A DNA stretch of 8,042 nucleotides from Defluviitaleaceae bacterium (GTDB lineage Bacteria > Bacillota > Clostridia > Lachnospirales > WQUN01). Below the pieces are notes generated by a model, which saw only the letters and a list, made by a program, of their open reading frames with translations, was not told the origin of the DNA and searched no databases. Positions 6,268-8,042 of this stretch are shown here, piece by piece. Positions within the stretch are counted from its first letter, which is position 1; each line of letters opens with the position of its first letter. The position numbers and the translations under genes are program-made. The stretch covers positions 1-8,042 of the forward strand of contig WRDG01000098.1 in NCBI GenBank assembly GCA_009783525.1, read 5' to 3'.

Positions 6268-7296
6268 GTGTTTTCAAACAATCTCGGGATAGACCTCGGC
6301 ACGGCAAATACATTGGTTTTCGTAAGAGGCAAAGGGATAATTTTAAACGAGCCGTCGGTTGTGGCAATGAACACGGTCAGCAACAAGGTGCTGGCTGTGG
6401 GAGACGAAGCCAAAGAAATGATAGGACGCACGCCGAGCAGCATTAAAGCAATACGCCCCATGAAAGACGGAGTGATCGCGGATTTTGAAACGACTCAGGC
6501 GATGCTTAGATATTTTATCCGCAAGGCGCGGGCAAAACATTTTATCACCGGAAGGCCGCGTGTTGTGGTCTGCGTGCCGTCGGGCGTGACGGAAGTGGAA
6601 AAACGCGCGGTGCTCGAGGCGGCGATATCGGCCGGCGCAAAAGAGCACAACGTCTATTTGATCGAGGAGCCGATGGCGGCTTCAATCGGCGCGGGGCTGC
6701 CTGTGGCGGAGCCAATCGGAAGCATGATTGTTGACATCGGCGGCGGGACAAGCGAAGTCGCGGTGATAAGCCTCGGCGGCATAGTCGCATGCAAGTCGCT
6801 GCGGACGGCGGGCGACGAGCTTGACGAATACATCGTCAATTATATTAAGAGGCAGTACGAATTGACGATCGGCGAACGCACGGCGGAAGACATAAAAATG
6901 ACGATTGGATGCGCGTACAATCCCGACCCGAAAAAAACGCGCGAGATTTGCGGCCGTGACCTTCGCAGGGGTCTGCCGAAAACAATGACGGTAAACGCGT
7001 CCGAAATACGCGACGCGATTTCGGAGCCCATATCCGCGATTATGGACGCGATACGGTACACGCTCGAACATACGCCGCCGGAACTCGCTTCCGACATTAT
7101 GGAGTCTGGCATAACTTTGACGGGCGGCGGCGCGATGCTCGCCGGGCTGGACGCGCTCATAAAGCACGAAACCGGAATCCCGGTAAACATCGCGCACGAG
7201 CCTCTCAATTGTGTGGCGACGGGCACGGGAATGGTTCTCGAACAAATCAAAATATTGCAAAATATGCTGATCACTCCCAAAAAACTGAGGATGTGA
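6268..7296 (+). CDS. mreB: MreB, actin-like rod-shape-determining protein
   Basis: This complete 342-residue protein matches MreB along its length and has the usual family size. It starts at GTG with AGGTG 5 nt upstream. The actin/Hsp70 ATPase motifs are all present: phosphate-1 loop GIDLGTANT (7-15), the Glu-Glu-Pro segment (133-135), phosphate-2 loop DIGGGTSEVAV (156-166) and the adenosine motif TGGGAMLAGL (285-294). MreB forms membrane-associated filaments that position the peptidoglycan elongation machinery (MreC, MreD, RodA, PBP2, RodZ), giving rod shape. Firmicutes often carry paralogs (Mbl, MreBH); direct coupling to mreC, with a 1-nt gap, supports the mreB assignment. The gene is first of a rightward operon whose upstream region holds the tandem palindromic array. 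Nothing in the protein looks truncated or unusual. Confidence 0.96.
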   Translation: MFSNNLGIDLGTANTLVFVRGKGIILNEPSVVAMNTVSNKVLAVGDEAKEMIGRTPSSIKAIRPMKDGVIADFETTQAMLRYFIRKARAKHFITGRPRVVVCVPSGVTEVEKRAVLEAAISAGAKEHNVYLIEEPMAASIGAGLPVAEPIGSMIVDIGGGTSEVAVISLGGIVACKSLRTAGDELDEYIVNYIKRQYELTIGERTAEDIKMTIGCAYNPDPKKTREICGRDLRRGLPKTMTVNASEIRDAISEPISAIMDAIRYTLEHTPPELASDIMESGITLTGGGAMLAGLDALIKHETGIPVNIAHEPLNCVATGTGMVLEQIKILQNMLITPKKLRM

Positions 7297-7297
7297 C

Positions 7298-8042
7298 GTG
7301 CAGTTCATCAAGAAACATAAAAAAATATTTTTGGCCGCCGGGATGCTCGCATGCTTCGCCGCGATTTTATTTACCGTTTCGCCCGCGGCGGCGCCAACTT
7401 TTTTAGATGTTTTGGCGGGATATACGGTCGTGCCGGTCCAGCGGATGTTCGCCGCCGCAGGTAAGGCTGTAAGCGGGACTTTCGAACTTTTTGCGCATAC
7501 GCGGCGCATCCAGGATGAAAATGCCGAACTAAACAAAAAAATCGACAGTCTGCTTGTCGAAAACCGCCGCCTGCAATTGGCGGACGAAGAAAATGAGCGG
7601 CTGTCCGACTTGCTTGAATTGAAAAGACGCTACGGAGAGCTTCCGACCACGGGAGCGAACGTAATAGGCAAGGACCCGTCCGATTGGTTTGACGTCTATT
7701 TTATCGATAAGGGAAGCGACGGCGGGATAGCCCGCAACATGGCGGTGTTGAGCGGCGGCGGTTTGGCGGGCACGGTCAGCCTGTGCTTCCCGAATTATTC
7801 TATGGTCGTGTCTTTGGTGGACGACCGCAGCTCGGTTACCGTCGAATGTGTCAGAACGGGAGACATCGGAATAGTAAAAGGCGACAGCATGCTTATGTCG
7901 CAAGGTTTATGCGTTATGGAATATATCAGCGGCAACGCTCAAATAATTTCCGGCGACGAAGTTATCACGTCGGTCAAGAGCGCGATATACCCGCCGGGTC
8001 TGCTTGTGGGGCATGTAATCCACATAAAGCCGTCCGCCGACG
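7298..8042 (+). CDS. mreC: MreC, rod-shape-determining protein (3' truncated by window)
   Basis: The frame opens at GTG 7298, one base after the mreB stop, with GAGG (7287-7290) 7 nt upstream, and stays open to the right edge: 248 residues of a family usually near 280-300. A short basic N terminus precedes a membrane helix at about 10-28. An extracytoplasmic segment and coiled coil (about 68-110) follow, with heptad-like Leu/Ile and many charged residues. The beta-domain begins with ANVIGKDPSDWFD and continues FIDKGSDGGIARNMAVLSGGGLAGTV, the hallmark MreC region. MreC is a bitopic protein that activates PBP2-type transpeptidases and links MreB filaments to the wall synthesis machinery. It is very likely co-transcribed with mreB; mreD would be expected next, beyond the window. 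Confidence 0.95.
   Translation, partial: MQFIKKHKKIFLAAGMLACFAAILFTVSPAAAPTFLDVLAGYTVVPVQRMFAAAGKAVSGTFELFAHTRRIQDENAELNKKIDSLLVENRRLQLADEENERLSDLLELKRRYGELPTTGANVIGKDPSDWFDVYFIDKGSDGGIARNMAVLSGGGLAGTVSLCFPNYSMVVSLVDDRSSVTVECVRTGDIGIVKGDSMLMSQGLCVMEYISGNAQIISGDEVITSVKSAIYPPGLLVGHVIHIKPSAD

Noticed and set aside
6682..7536. 284-codon open frame on the - strand
   Set aside because: It is antisense to mreB and the start of mreC, both of which are unmistakable, and its translation resembles no protein family.

Overview
The window looks like chromosomal DNA from a Clostridia-type Firmicute, probably an uncultured gut or other anaerobic lineage. This is an inference from gene content: an mreB-mreC pair, a QueT-type ECF substrate-binding protein, a TIR / transmembrane / beta-propeller protein of a type I associate with Clostridia, a Cys-type sulfatase, and an HPt-tailed signalling protein. 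Genes are moderately GC-rich, with AT-rich tracts in the spacer. No tRNA, rRNA, CRISPR array, transposase or integrase was seen.

Layout. (1) Positions 2-487, + strand: the C-terminal end of a multidomain phosphorelay protein with a histidine phosphotransfer (HPt) domain, entering from the left edge. (2) Positions 488-5899, - strand: a tight four-gene cluster. In transcription order it is a sulfatase-family hydrolase, a membrane TIR/beta-propeller protein, a QueT-family transporter component and a uroporphyrinogen-decarboxylase-like (URO-D fold) protein. Spacers are 11 and 44 nt, then a 4-nt ATGA overlap, so it is very likely one operon. An extended -10 promoter lies just upstream of the sulfatase. 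The last gene ends directly against the HPt gene, stop codon to stop codon. (3) Positions 5900-6267: a 368-bp AT-rich divergent intergenic region. It holds an inverted repeat and a five-copy tandem array of a 20-bp unit, each unit with a 6-bp dyad. (4) Positions 6268-8042, + strand: mreB followed 1 nt later by mreC, which runs off the right edge. Together they specify the elongasome scaffold for rod shape and lateral wall growth.

How the parts relate. MreB and MreC work together at the inner face of the membrane and across it. The leftward operon has no obvious single pathway. The TIR protein keeps a glutamate at the NADase catalytic position and looks like a membrane-anchored sensor or effector. 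The sulfatase and URO-D-like protein look metabolic, and QueT suggests uptake of a queuosine precursor. The most unusual non-coding element is the palindromic array between the divergent transcription units. It could be a multi-site operator or a hairpin-forming element affecting one or both units. Most other content is ordinary; no complete new system can be claimed from the sequence alone.
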